This document shows, one piece after another, positions 31,696-42,458 of a stretch of 64,000 nt of DNA; within the stretch, counting starts at the first letter, position 1; every line of letters starts with the position of its first letter. The stretch comes from Taxillus chinensis (Eukaryota; Streptophyta; Magnoliopsida; Santalales; Loranthaceae), in the NCBI GenBank assembly GCA_023512835.1, contig CM042088.1, forward strand, positions 14,066,078 through 14,130,077. The letters run 5' to 3'. The notes under the pieces are model-generated. The model did no database searches and had not been told where the DNA came from. It saw nothing but the letters and a program-made list of their open reading frames with translations. A program made the translations under genes and the position numbers.

Positions 31696-32086
31696 TTCTC
31701 CTCCACCGAATCCTCGAAACATCATCGTTGCGTTTGTCGACATCGCTTCCCCGCAGGCGATGGCATCGTTACTTTGATGCCCTCCCACTCGCCCAATGTC
31801 AACTAGTTGGACATCCGCTTCCCCGCAGGTTGCAACACCTTTACAAAGATGCCCTCCCACTCGCCCAATGTCCAAAGGATAGGAGGCTTCCAAGATCGCT
31901 CCGACGCGCTCCTTCGTACTCCCTTGCCTGTATCACACTCTAGGATACTCCAACTCTATGGATGCAAGGCGTGCAAGACACTATCGATTGACTCACCTCT
32001 GTGAGCTCCCACCTTAGGATCACACTACTCGCGAGAGTGCTCAGTAAGTCTTCAGGATACGGGCCGGTTCGGCTCTGATACCACTT
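31696..32086 (-). other. First interior of T with primer site and internal repeat
   Basis: Non-coding. A roughly 70-bp direct repeat shares GACATC(C)GCTTCCCCGCAGG and GATGCCCTCCCACTCGCCCA (about 31738-31798 and 31810-31870). The primer site GCTCTGATACCA (complement) is at 32072-32083. Confidence 0.75.
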
Positions 32087-32471
32087 TGTCACGGGGTCAG
32101 GGTTTTCACCAATGCGGCACTCGTCACCCTAGTGGATGCGTCGAGTAAGCCATACCGATCGGGGCACACATAAACTAGTTTCGCCCTGTCTTGGGCTCAT
32201 CAGGAGAATGGCTCCAGTTCCCAACCAGTTTGTGTAGGGATGGCCAAGTCCCCTCTTCAATTTCAAGTCCAAGACTAGTGGCGTACTCCCCGCATTTAAC
32301 CGGGTCGATACGTCTGAACTTCGAAGGGGCTCCATCGATCTCCTGCACAAACTGTCGTGGAGCCTATCCCATCCGCACCAGCTATGCTTTCCGCTTTGCC
32401 CCTCCGCAAGTAGCGTGCACCTGCGCCACTTGGGAGACACCCGCTAGCACCTCGCTGTTCGGGGCGTGACA
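32087..32471 (-). repeat. LTR 2 of T (middle, divergent)
   Basis: It has intact ends TGTCACGGGG and GGCGTGACA. It is homologous to LTR 1 and LTR 3, clearest from about 32180 onward (GGGCTCATCAGGAGAAYGGC), but its first 90 bases differ. TCCTCCCCCACTT on the right is a polypurine complement, so this LTR serves both neighbouring units. Confidence 0.8.
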
Positions 32472-32763
32472 TCCTCCCCCACTTAATTTCACAACGTCCT
32501 CGTTGCGTTAGCGAGTTCAGAGGAACTAAAATCTTTTGGCGACGCACTCCTCTCGACCGCAGCGCTACTCCGTCCCATCCTCGGGAACTCCACCATGGCT
32601 CGGCGGCCAACGTTGGTGGACGTGATGCGTGCAAGACCTCCTCTTGGTCAACCCCCATCTGTTAGGGGCTCCCTCTCAACTTGGGATCAGTGACCGTGCA
32701 TATCTCTTGCGAGAGTACTTCTGCAAGCATGTGGATACGGGCCGTAACCGTTCTGATACCACT

Positions 32764-33177
32764 TCTCACGGGGTCAGGTTTCCTGCGCCTCTCAACCCAT
32801 TGCGGCACTTAACTTCTTTATCCACGGTCCGCTAAGTTTAGCCTTTGAGGGTTGAAGCGCACGTAGACTAGTTTCGTCCTACCACTGGGCTTATCAGGAG
32901 AACAGCTCCAGTTCCTGACCAATTTGTTTAAGGATGGCCAAATCCCTTCTTCAACGTCAAGTCCTCAACTAGCAGCGTGCTCCCCGCATTCAACCGGGTC
33001 GGCACGTCTGAACTTCGAAGGGGTTCCATCCGTTTTCCTCCACGAACTACTTGGAACCTTCCACTGCGCACCATCTAGGCTTTTAACGAACCCCTCTCCT
33101 TTACATAGTACGAATACATTCCTGAATCGTGCCACTAAGAAACGTCCTGCCAGCACCACGATGCTCGGGTCGTGACA
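32764..33177 (-). repeat. LTR 3 of T (5'-most)
   Basis: 414 bp, ends GGTCGTGACA, first bases mutated (TCTCACGGGG). The primer site at 32750-32761 has one mismatch to the tRNA-iMet complement. It is flanked on the right by CTTCG. The 292-bp interior 32472-32763 is non-coding. Confidence 0.8.
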
Positions 33178-33182
33178 CTTCG

Positions 33183-34667
33183 CTGTTATGTCCGGCCCAG
33201 CCCAGGACGAACGAGTTCCTTCTCCTGCTGAGGCCTGGCCTACCTCTCCTGCCATAGACATCCCTATAGTTGACCTCTCTGGTCAAAGTGGATCTGCCGC
33301 TCTGGATGCCTACGATGCTCCGGATGCCCCTTCTGCTGCTGCTGATGACGGCCCCCTGTACTCCTGCTGACTCCTCTGCCCAGCGAACACCTGCACCTAT
33401 TCCCGTGGGGGAGTCCTCTAAAGCCCCGGAGTTGGTGCTTGGACGTGAGCCTCGTTTGGCACAGTCCAATCCGATGCTGTGCTCTCCACTCAACTGGACA
33501 GCCATGCCCAAGCCCAGAGTGCCCAGATTTCTGCCATCGCCGCCAAGGTTGATGCTTTAGGTGCCCAACTCCTTTTCGCCCTGACCGATTCCTACACTTC
33601 CATCGAGCAGAAGATGGATCTCATCGCCTCATCCATTCATTCCCTGTCTACATCTTTCGCGGACTTGGCGCACACCATGGTTCGTCCTCCTCCCACACCA
33701 CGGCGATCTGCCAAACTTGGGGAGAAAGTGTCATTTGATTCTTCTACACCTTCCTTAGCTCATGCTGAGAAACGACTTGCGTCTTCACTACATCCACTTC
33801 CGGGAGTTACAATTCCCAAACACAGTCGCTTTTCTCAGCCCAACTCCTCAAGTGCAGCTACTCCCTCGACCACTCCATCCGCGGCTGACACCTTCCTTCC
33901 ATCATACGCGGATTTTGATCCTCTTGATGCGGATGGACGTGTTTTTGATGCAATGACCAAGTATGCCACGTCAAATGCCGAGCGAAGATGTCTATCAGAT
34001 CTGTACCCCTTCTCTCAAGACATTCAGACATTCATTCTGAGACGGGTATGCTTACCACAGAAGACATAGACAACTTCTCTCGAGCAGTTAAGATGGAGAT
34101 GAGGCTGTTTCCGTCTCTGTACAAGGACAGACACATGTTTGATGTCTTGCCATGTTGGAATGAGGGCTATCTTCCAGATGTAGCCCACATTCAGACCTTC
34201 ATCGACGGAACTGCTGAGGATAGCATACCCTGGAAATCTCTCTCATCTATCCTCATTCCGTACCGGGTCATGACGCCGCACTTCATGCTGGTTGTTTTTA
34301 TGATTCCATCCAAGCAGCTGATCTTAATTGATTCTCATCAGATTGTGAAAAACAATGTTAGAAGGAATCCATGGGAGCCACTACGTCTTCGATTGACGGA
34401 ATCCATAAAGCAATCTAGACTTTATGAAGATAGGGGCCTAAGTCCATTGGGTCCAACTGAAAAGCTGAAGGCAACGATCCGGGGCAAGAAGCAAGTGTCG
34501 CAACCGCCCGATGGAGATAGCTATGGAGCATTTATATGTTTCTTCATCAAATCTATTGTAAAGGTGGATAAAAGCTGGAACACTATCCAAGCCTATACGA
34601 AAGAGTAGACAATAGAGCTAAGGGAGAAAGCAGCAACGATGATCTTCAAGTAGAGTAAGCCTTATGT
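33183..34667 (+). pseudogene. D1 ORF3, C-terminal part with Ulp1-like peptidase domain
   Basis: After T the frame gives DIPIVDLSGQSGS, a Pro/Ala region and a helical, probably coiled-coil segment (SAQISAIAAKVDALGAQLL to SFADLAHTM), then a Ser/Thr-rich linker. The C-terminal 200 residues (33988-34608) resemble the Ulp1/C48 family: RLFPSLYKDRHMFDVLPCWN, ILIPYRVMTPHFMLVVFMIP (catalytic His region), KQLILIDSHQ (Asp) and SQPPDGDSYGAFICFF at the Q..DCG.F site. Here the catalytic Cys position is Tyr, so this copy would be inactive. Frameshifts near 33360 and 34020 and a stop at 34606-34608 break it. The family assignment is by motif only. Confidence 0.6.
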
Positions 34668-34816
34668 ACCTTAGTGAGATTTTGTATAAAGGCTGTATTG
34701 TACTATGTTGCTACTTAATGAAAATGGAAGTTGTTTCTTTTCCGTATACTATTTTTTTGCTATGGTTAGCAGATCAGATTATAAAGGGTTTTGGCATATC
34801 CATAATTGGGGGAGAT
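34668..34816 (+). promoter_or_regulatory. D1 3' untranslated segment and polypurine tract
   Basis: A/T-rich non-coding sequence ends in AATTGGGGGAGA (34804-34815), directly before the LTR. D2 has the same tract at 59231-59242 (complement). Confidence 0.8.
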
Positions 34817-36196
34817 TGATGGATCAAGCCCAGAATTTGGATGATGCTAATAAAACCCTATGTAATTTGATCTGAGACTTTTGTTGTTTTCATGTTAAGT
34901 TATTGCAGAAGATATGATCTTAATTCGGACCTACACTCATCAGAGCAAAGCAAAGGACAGGATACATAATCCTGATCTGGACAAGAGTGAGTATTGTCAA
35001 ATACTTGGTATATAACCAAGTCTTTACTTCTTACGGAAAAAGGATCCTTCGTGCGGACTAATCACTAAGAGCTACAGACTAAGGAATCTGTGCCTAACAT
35101 TTTAAACGGATTAAGTTAAATAGTTGTGGAGTAAGAATCCTAGTCTACAAGTCACACAGAGTAAGACATAGTTTTTGCGAAGTAAAAGGCTAAGTTTTCC
35201 ACTCAAGTGGACTAAGGAAAAGAAGACACAAAGTAAGAAATTCGAGTCATCCATACATGCGAAGTAAGGAATGACTTGTAGAAAATAAGGACTCGAGTCT
35301 TTATTCGCACGGAGTAAGGGAACTAGTTGTGGAGTAAGGAATCCGAACCTGTTACTCATATAGAGTAAGGATGTGCTGATACAGAGTAAGCCATCCGATC
35401 CTTTAACTCACGCGGAGTAAGGAACTCTCACGGAGAAAGAAAGCGTTGATGCGAAGTAAGCACTCCGACCTTCCCATTAATACGGAGTAAATAATCACTG
35501 ACACGAAGTAAGGATCCAAGCTTAGTTAACACGGAGTAAGGAACCTTACACTGGATTGAGAAGACGCTGCTTCAACTTATCTCTTCGCATTCAAAGTCAA
35601 CAACTCACTGCTTCCTGATGTAAGACAAACTCATTGAGAACCTAAAGCATCTTACACGCGGATCATCCGGATATGGGGACACAACTTTGACTGAACTTGG
35701 AAACTCACAAACGCACTTATGTTTTGCAAACCCAAGACCTTGAGCTCCACATCCGCGGCATTAATGGCAGAGAGAATCCCTAGGAACAGTCAATGTGCAC
35801 ATAGTCCGGAATAACAAGTTTCAAGACTGTCTCTCAAGGATGTGTTATATATACTGTAAAGCTTGGACATTAAAAAGCGCATAGAAGTTTGTTAATCGTT
35901 CGTGAGTTTGAAATAAGTGTGTATTAGAGCTCATTGAGATAAAAAGGGGCTAGTGTGTGAGTCATTTTGTAAACAGAGTGTAAGAGGGTTTGGTAGTAGA
36001 TCTAAAGGCTTTACAAGCTTTAATCTACTTCTATTTTGTTGTATTTATCATTTGATAATAAAAGAAAATACTTCCACTACTAGTTATCTTCCGCATTGAT
36101 TCTATCATTTAACCAGTCAAGTGTTGTGCCAAAGAGTGAGAAAAGAGTTTGCGATAAGAGCCTATTCACCCCCCTCTAGGCTCCCAAGGACCAACA
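34817..36196 (+). repeat. 3' LTR of D1 (1380 bp)
   Basis: It starts TGATGG and ends CCAACA, near-perfect inverted ends. It contains the GGAGTAAGG array (34985-35545), a TATA box (GTTATATATACTG, about 35845-35857), a polyadenylation-type AATAAA (about 36055) and the conserved end CCCCCCTCTAGGCTCCCAAG. The D2 LTR matches it. Confidence 0.88.
34985..35545 (+). promoter_or_regulatory. Array of GGAGTAAGGA motifs upstream of the D1 TATA box
   Basis: About twenty copies of CACGGAGTAAGGA or close variants (CGAAGTAAGG, AGAGTAAGG, GGACTAAGG) at irregular 20-45-base spacing, alternating with TCCGA-type words. The copies end about 300 bases before the TATA box. D2 has the same array in reverse (58470-59030). 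Confidence 0.6.
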
Positions 36197-36791
36197 GCGA
36201 GAATTTTCGCGGATGGATGAATGGCCGGTGCGAACCTTTAATGATTGAAATGTGATTTGATGTCTTACCTTGTGATTTAATATAGGCCAACTATGATAGA
36301 ATAGGACACTACACTGGCATAAGCATACACTAATTATATAAACTTAAGAATTTATGTGATAGGCTAGTGGAGATGGAGATCACCTACTGGGCATTCATGC
36401 TTACCCTACTTTATTTTTTTTCCTACAGGTTGTGGGGAGCAGCTGGTGGACCCTTAGTGGAGCAGGTCGGGACATCTTTGGTGTAGGATTTATTTTATGG
36501 ACTTTGTTTGTTTACTATTTTATTATCTTATTTCACGGACTTGGATCCATGGCAGTTGCATAAACCTTATTGGTGGTGAGTTATTTTGTGTGCTGGATAT
36601 TTATGAGAATTGATTTCATTGTCATATTTTTTTATATAAATTCTGAATTTAATTCATTGGAGAGTACAATTCTACCGCTGTTGTAGTATTGTACAGGATT
36701 GGATCAGTCACCAACCCCTTGACTCCTAGAGTGTGGGCATAGGGAAGTCGCGTTCCTAGTTCTGTTGTTTTCCAAAATTGGGGGTGTGACA
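36197..36791 (+). repeat. LTR fragment L of a gypsy-type element, 3' end
   Basis: It ends AATTGGGGGTGTGACA and contains CACCTACTGGGCATTC, the plus-strand form of the block seen in Tekay-like LTRs near GTGAGCAAC. Its 5' part is absent because D1 abuts it. It adjoins C2 coding sequence at 36792. No gene. Confidence 0.55.
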
Positions 36792-37104
36792 TCCAACACC
36801 TTGAGGAGCATTTTGAAGAGATCAAGACGGCATATAAAGAAGAGTATGATGGTCTCACCTTGGTTATGGGTGCCATTCTCTCCGAATGTAACCAGTTGGC
36901 TCGTGGTGAGATCAAGCTTGAAGTAAGGCCACCTCACAAGTTCTTAGACAGGCCTGAACCAGTTCCCGTTGTAGATCCCGTTGCAGATCCTAGGCCTACA
37001 CCATGTGAGCCTCGCCCTCCAGCTCCCCAACTCGATGCAACTTATGCCCGTGGCCGAAAGCGAGCACCCAGAGCAATTGTTCCCTCAGACTCCGACGATG
37101 ATAA
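36792..37104 (+). pseudogene. C2 downstream ORF, first part
   Basis: An open frame from 36794: a charged helical segment (LEEHFEEIKTAYKEEYDGL), then a Pro-rich stretch (PEPVPVVDPVADPRPTP), then a basic patch (ARGRKRAPRA) next to SDSDDD, which could act as a nuclear-localisation-like signal. The frame runs without a stop into the E insertion and continues at 46197. No known domain. The 5' part is lost at L. Confidence 0.5.
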
Positions 37105-38272
37105 TGTCACGCCCCAAATTTCCAACCCGGGAAAACCGGTTCGTGACTCTCCTTTACCCACCCGACGGGCAAGGGGTTGGGACAAGTAACTCCACACAGA
37201 ACAACACAAACATCCACTACAGATATTTAGAAAAACAAAATCAAATATTTAATAATTTCAAACCACAATTAAATGTTTACAAACCAAACATGCCTTTATT
37301 ACAGTCACAACCCTTTTACAATCTTTCCTCACTAGGGTTACATCATTTTCTACTGGGATTGCAAAGTCCCACAGAACATCATAACTCAAAATAACATTTA
37401 AACAAAGCAACATGGCAGAACTGTCTTCCATCTTTGTATTCCCACCTAACGCCTGTAGGTCCCTGAAAAGAAAAGAAACACAATAGGAGGGGTGAGCAAC
37501 TACAGCTTAGTAGGGATCATGTCTCCCCAACCCATGCTCCTAGCACCTACAAGTCAACGTGTACTGGTGCAGTGTCGTGATACAAGTATGTAAAAGTTTT
37601 AGTCAACCTAAATAAATATGACAACATAGAAACCACAAGGGCAAACACAACTATTTCCACAGCCACACAGGCCCACGTTCACAGCCACACAAGCTCCACG
37701 GCCACACAGGCCCACAATCAGCCACACAGACTCACAATCAGCCACACAGGCTCACAACCAGCCACACAGGCTCAACAACCAGTTACACAGGCTCACAACC
37801 AGCCACACAGGCTCACAACGAGCCACACAGGCTCCACAACCAGCCACACAGGCTCACAACCAGCCACACAGGCTCCACAATCAGCCACACAGGCTCACAA
37901 CCAGCCACACAGGCATATAATCTAACACATAACATGCATCTCAACCACACAATCATAAAATCAAATACATAGCATGCATCTTAGCCACACAAGCATAAAA
38001 TGAAACACATAGCATGCATCTCAGCCACACAGGCATATAATCAAACACATAGCATGCATCTCAGCCACACAGGCATATAATTAAATATATTCCCCCCCGG
38101 AAACCTCAAGGTTTCCCTACGTGAACCTACAGCGGCACGAAGCCTAACGAACAACACAGACATTCCAAACGGTCTCTAAGACCCACTGCCATGCAATGAA
38201 CCCCAAGAGTTCACACCAAACAAAATATGCCATTGAAGGCCAACATCCATAAAGGAGATAACACCTATATGG

Positions 38273-38307
<35 letters not shown>

Positions 38308-39096
38308 CAACGACAATACTCTACAAATCATTCACCACAGGGCCCAACCCGGAATAGGTACCGGAAGAGACAGAACCCCTACCTCATAAAGTTCCTCTTT
38401 GCTCTTGCTCCCACGATAGACGCCATCCACCCACGCAAATCACCACAGCAGCAACGATCAGGAACTCTCTCTCTCTCTCTCTCTGCGACGGCTGTGGCGG
38501 CTGGCGGAAAGAAACCCTAAACCTAAAACAAAGCGACCTCCACCTCCTTATATTGACACCTCACTTATCAAAATGACGCAGTTTTCATAAGTGAAACTTA
38601 ACGTCAAAACGACGTAGTTTTGATAAATGAAATCTCACCATCAAAACGACATAGTTTTGATAAAGGGAACATGTCATAACATTCCTGCATCCACACAGGA
38701 CAAAATACCCACAATTCAAACATGGTCCTCAAGGAAAAGATTATCAGCATAACAAAACAAAGAAGACGGTGCAAAAACATGGCTGCACGTGATGAAGGCC
38801 ATTGTCACGAGCAAGCTCCAAATGCCCTAAGATTTTGCCACAAGACTTACAATAACTTTTGGAAGGCTCCCATGCAAAAAACACCACTGCCCGTGACAAG
38901 CCATTGTCACGTGCATTGTCACGTGCAACCCCTAAAGGTTCCCTCTTGGTTTTATCTCTTACCTCAAGCTTGCCCATCATCATACAAAGTGTTCAAGCCA
39001 ATGTGTGTGGGAATAAAACTCCCCAAAATCCAACAATTGCCACCCCAAAAGGCAAAACTGTGACTAACTCCACATCTCAAAATATGAGTTATTACA
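37105..39096 (-). repeat. 3' LTR of E (1992 bp)
   Basis: The termini are TGTCACGCCCC and GAGTTATTACA. It holds a minisatellite built on CAGCCACACAGGCTCACAAC (about 37670-37920) followed by ATAGCATGCATCTCAGCC units (37925-38085), a stem-loop with one mismatch (38248-38279), a TA tract, a CT tract and a promoter block. The G-box word CACGTG is absent, but CACGTGA/GTCACGTGC words occur near 38780-38925. Confidence 0.92.
38514..38661 (-). promoter_or_regulatory. Promoter of E 3' LTR
   Basis: On the minus strand three palindrome units (38640-38661, about 38603-38624, 38567-38588, the last two with substitutions) precede a TATA-like TCAATATAAG (about 38546-38555) and a telo-box-like GTTTTAGGTTTAGGGTTT. 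The 5' LTR counterpart has three units at 45664-45758. Confidence 0.55.
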
Positions 39097-39450
39097 TCCT
39101 CTACCCCTTAAGACACTTCGCCTCGAAAAGAAACAACATGCAAGGAATAACCAACACATGCTACCCATTTGCAGAACGGCAAGCCACAACACCCCTAATG
39201 GGTGATACACCGCACGCAACATATAACAGGACATACGTCCGCAAACTCAACAAAGTACCACCACAATTCCTAACCACATGCATCACAATGCATATAACAC
39301 ATACCCACATGGCACAAATACACATCTCAAAACACATCTTAAATATAAATACATGTCTAAAGGATAATACAAATACACTAGATTATGAACAACTAATACC
39401 GGAAAGCACATCACTATCCCTTGGCCAACAGCCACCTCCCACCCTTAAGA
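39097..39450 (-). promoter_or_regulatory. Polypurine tract of E and 3' non-coding region
   Basis: On the minus strand TTAAGGGGTAGAGGA (39097-39111), with one T interrupting the G run compared with F, abuts the LTR. The rest is A-rich with no gene. Confidence 0.7.
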
Positions 39451-40800
39451 TTATTCGTCCTTGAACAACTCTGAGTGTTCCTCACGCATCATGGACTCAC
39501 GTTCCCATGTCTCCTCCTCAATGCCACGGTGCTGCCACAGCACGCGAACCAAAGGAATAGAACAACCACGCAAAAGCTTCTCCTGCCGATCTAGTATACA
39601 GATAGGGGCCTCAACAACGGATATGTCATCATTAATATCCAATGTCCCCCAATCGATCACATGAGTGGGGTCAGGATGATACTTTCTCAACTAGGACACA
39701 TGGAACACATTGTGCACCCAATTCAATCGCAGTGGCAATGCTAACCGGTAGGCCACTGGCCCCACATGATCCATAACCTCAAAAGGACCAATAAACCATA
39801 GAGATAGCTTGGAACAGCTCCCAAATCATCGATGTCCACGACATGGAGAAACACGGAGAAACACATGATCTCCCATAGGAAACTCCAAAGGTCGTCGCCG
39901 CTGATCTGTATAAGATTTCTGTCGACTCTACATGGACAACAAGCGCTGACGAATCAACTTGACTTTCTCAGTAGCATCTTGAACCAACTGTGGTCCCAAG
40001 AGAGCTGCCTCTCCTACCTTAGTCCAACACAATTGTGATTGGCACGGTCTGCCATACAATGCCTCAGAAGGAGCTATCCCAATGGATGCCTAATAACTGT
40101 TGTTGTAGGCAAACTCCACCAAAGGAAGGTGAGTTACCCACGAACCCCCAAAATCTAACACACAGGCCCTCAACGTGTCCTCCAATGTCCGATTCGTCCT
40201 CTCAGTCTGACCGTCAGTCTCAGGGTGAAAGGCTGTGCTTAAGTGAAGCTTTGTCCCGATAGCCTCCTGCAAGCTTGTCCAAAAACGAGAAGTAAACCTC
40301 GAATCTGTGTTGGACACAATCGATGATGGCACTCCATGTAAGTGCACAATCTCGTTCACATATAGCTGGGTCAACGTCCCGATGGAATCCCGCTCTTGAA
40401 CGGCAAGAAAATGGGTTGACTTAGTTTGCCGATCCACAATCACCCATATCATGTCTTTCCTCCCAGTGGTGGGTGGAAGACCAGTCACAAAGTCCATCGC
40501 TATGTAGTCCCACTTCCACTCCGCTATCGGCAATGGTTACAACATGCCCGCCGGTCGCTGATGCTTAGCCTTCACTTGTTGACAAGTGAGGCACTTCGAA
40601 ACAAAAGCAGCCACATCACGTTTCATCGCAGGCCACCAAAAATGCCCCCGAACTATGGTACATCTTCGTACCCCAGGATGCACAGCAACTCTAGATTGAT
40701 GAAACTCCCTCATCACCTCATCTCTGAGAGAAGAAGTCACTGCTAGCCGCCCTTGAAAAGACAACTCATGCTTAGGACCCTCTGTCCAATCCTTAGATAG
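39451..40800 (-). pseudogene. E integrase with chromodomain-like tail
   Basis: The zinc region ([24 protein letters not shown]) lies near 40560-40710. The core is at 40090-40533: [18 protein letters not shown], then [15 protein letters not shown], where Asn replaces the second catalytic Asp, and [17 protein letters not shown]. The C-terminal part is cut by stops (near 40089, 39930, 39830 and 39692). The tail IPLVRVLWQHRGIEEETWE is open at 39451-39690. Confidence 0.85.
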
Positions 40801-41576
40801 CTCACTAGCTTCAATACGAGCATGGGGAACTCACACTCAATATCACCCAACTATCCCTCCCAGACTCGCTGGTACAACTCAAGCACAACAACAATAGGAC
40901 TCAGCAGTGTCCTACCATCATGAGCAATAGGCTGCAACTGCAGCATCGCCAACTACTTCATCAGCTTCCACTCTCTCACTACCACCTCAGCATTTCCTTT
41001 CCTGCTCAACGCGTCAGCCACAATATTGCCCTTGCCTGGGGTATAGGCAAGAGTAAAGTCAAAGGTCTGCAAATACTCCACCCATCTCATCTACCTCAAA
41101 TTCAACTAAGTAAAAATGTACTGAAGGATCTTGTGATCTGAGAACACCACAAACTTTTCCCCCAATAGGTAATGCTGCCAACTCTTCAAAGCAAAGATGA
41201 CAGCCGCCAACTCAAGATCATGGGTTGGGTAATTCTGCTCATGTGGTTTCAACTACCTCGACCCATAAGCTACCACATTGTGCTCTTGCATAAGCACACA
41301 CCCCAAATCAATCCTGGATGCGTCACAATACACCTCATATGGGACGTCCTCCCTAGGTAAACTCAACACAGGTGTAGTGGTCAAACGGATCTTGAGGGTC
41401 TCAAATGCCTGCTGACACTTGTCAGTCCACTCAAACTTCACTCCCTTCATGGTCAATGCCGTCATAGGAGCTGCCAAACGGGAGAATCCCTCTACAAAAC
41501 AATGATAATACCCCCCCAAGAAAACTACGAACCTCAAAGACATTGGTTGACCTCTCCCATGATGATACAACCTCAA
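40801..41576 (-). pseudogene. E RNase H and linker
   Basis: It includes the RT connection ([20 protein letters not shown]), [20 protein letters not shown] and, further on, [13 protein letters not shown] near 41000. Stops and frame changes near 41090, 41255 and 40860. Confidence 0.8.
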
Positions 41577-41983
41577 TCTTAGCTGGGTCTACTCTAACCC
41601 CCTTAGCTAACACTACATGGCCAAGAAAATGAACCTCCTGCATCCAAAACTCACATTTGCTAAACTTAGCAAACAACTATTAGTCCCTCAAGGTTTGCAA
41701 CACTATTGCCAAATGCTCCACATGCTCCCTCTCCGTCTTGGAATACACCAAAATATCGTCAATGAACACAACTACAAAAGAATCCAAGTACGGAGTAAAA
41801 ACTTGGTTCATAAGATGCATGAACACTGCTGGTGCATTAGTGAGCCCAAAAGGCATCACTACCCAATCATAATGCCCATACTTGCACCGAAAAGCAGTCT
41901 TAGGGATGTCCTCCTCCCTAACCCTTAACTGGTGATACCCCGATCGCAGATCTATCTTGGAAAACCATGGGCCCCACTCAACT
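41577..41983 (-). pseudogene. E reverse transcriptase palm, N-terminus deleted
   Basis: [34 protein letters not shown] and [12 protein letters not shown] (both Asp) are present, followed by [15 protein letters not shown]. Everything before WFSKIDL is missing, joined to protease coding at about 41983. Confidence 0.88.
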
Positions 41984-42458
41984 GCCGGGTGCAAGAAACC
42001 CCCGCAGGTGACACGAATGTTACACGTCGCCGATAACAATCTATCTTGGCCTGGAAAGCCATAAGCCAATCCATACCTAGGATCAGATCAAACGTCCTCA
42101 ATGGCATTACATACAAATTAAAGCTAGGCTCCACATCTCCTACGGTTAACACGCAGTCACGGCAAACACATCACACCTCAATCATACCTCCCACTGGAGA
42201 CTCCACAACTAAGGGTCTCTTTACCTCAACACATACTAATCCCAATCCCTCAATAAGGAGTTCAGCAACGAACGAATAAGATGCACTCGTATCAAAAAGA
42301 ATAGAAGCAAGCGTACAGGAGATCAAAAGGGTACCTCTAACCACCGAAGGTCCTGCCCCACCCTCCACCGGTGGAGGTGGTAGCTCAGCCTCCTCCTGGG
42401 GTGTCGCATTCAGCACAAACACCCTCCCTTGGCCCGTGCCACTGGTCAGCTTATCCAC
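41984..42458 (-). pseudogene. E protease
   Basis: The active-site region reads ILFDTSASYSFVAELLIEGL, so the DTGAS motif has Ser for Gly. [20 protein letters not shown] follows at about 42040-42100. A stop near 42165 separates the halves. Confidence 0.8.

Larger units (their letters stand above)
31284..33177 (-). mobile_element. Non-autonomous LTR element T with three tandem LTRs (1894 bp)
   Basis: CTTCG at 31279-31283 and 33178-33182 is a perfect target duplication. Three related LTRs lie head to tail, separated by short non-coding interiors, each interior with a purine-rich tract on one side and a tRNA-iMet primer site on the other: LTR 31284-31695, interior 391 bp, primer 32072-32083, LTR 32087-32471, interior 292 bp, primer 32750-32761, LTR 32764-33177. 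No coding capacity. The termini resemble those of H, so H-type proteins might mobilise it. Confidence 0.85.
1973..36196 (+). mobile_element. Sirevirus-like Ty1/copia element D1, 5' truncated, multiply interrupted
   Basis: Removing the insertions leaves a copia 3' half. Coding for the integrase-RT linker resumes across H (1982-2011 joins 7505 in frame), followed by RT and RNase H to a stop at 11209. A spacer with polypurine-like repeats, the large ORF3 with a Ulp1-like end, a polypurine tract and a 1380-bp 3' LTR (34817-36196) complete it. D2 on the opposite strand has the same order. The 5' LTR, gag, protease and integrase are absent. Insertions are H, A, the J/B/F/LINE block and T. Confidence 0.8.

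Noticed and set aside
33988..34608. Transposase or integrase identity for the ORF3 C-terminus
   Set aside because: No DDE/DDD spacing is visible; the His-Asp-Gln-Cys order and surrounding strands fit a Ulp1-like peptidase better.
34985..35545. CRISPR-like array (repeated 11-13-bp word with unique spacers)
   Set aside because: Repeats are short, degenerate and irregularly spaced, lie in an LTR that recurs on the other strand, and no cas-like gene exists; the context is a plant retrotransposon.
36649..36937. Minus-strand ORFs across the L/C2 border
   Set aside because: They span an LTR boundary and overlap the conserved plus-strand frame of C2 without any recognisable domain.
37660..37920. 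CRISPR or satellite array in E
   Set aside because: It is a 20-bp minisatellite without unique spacers, confined to one position of the E LTRs.
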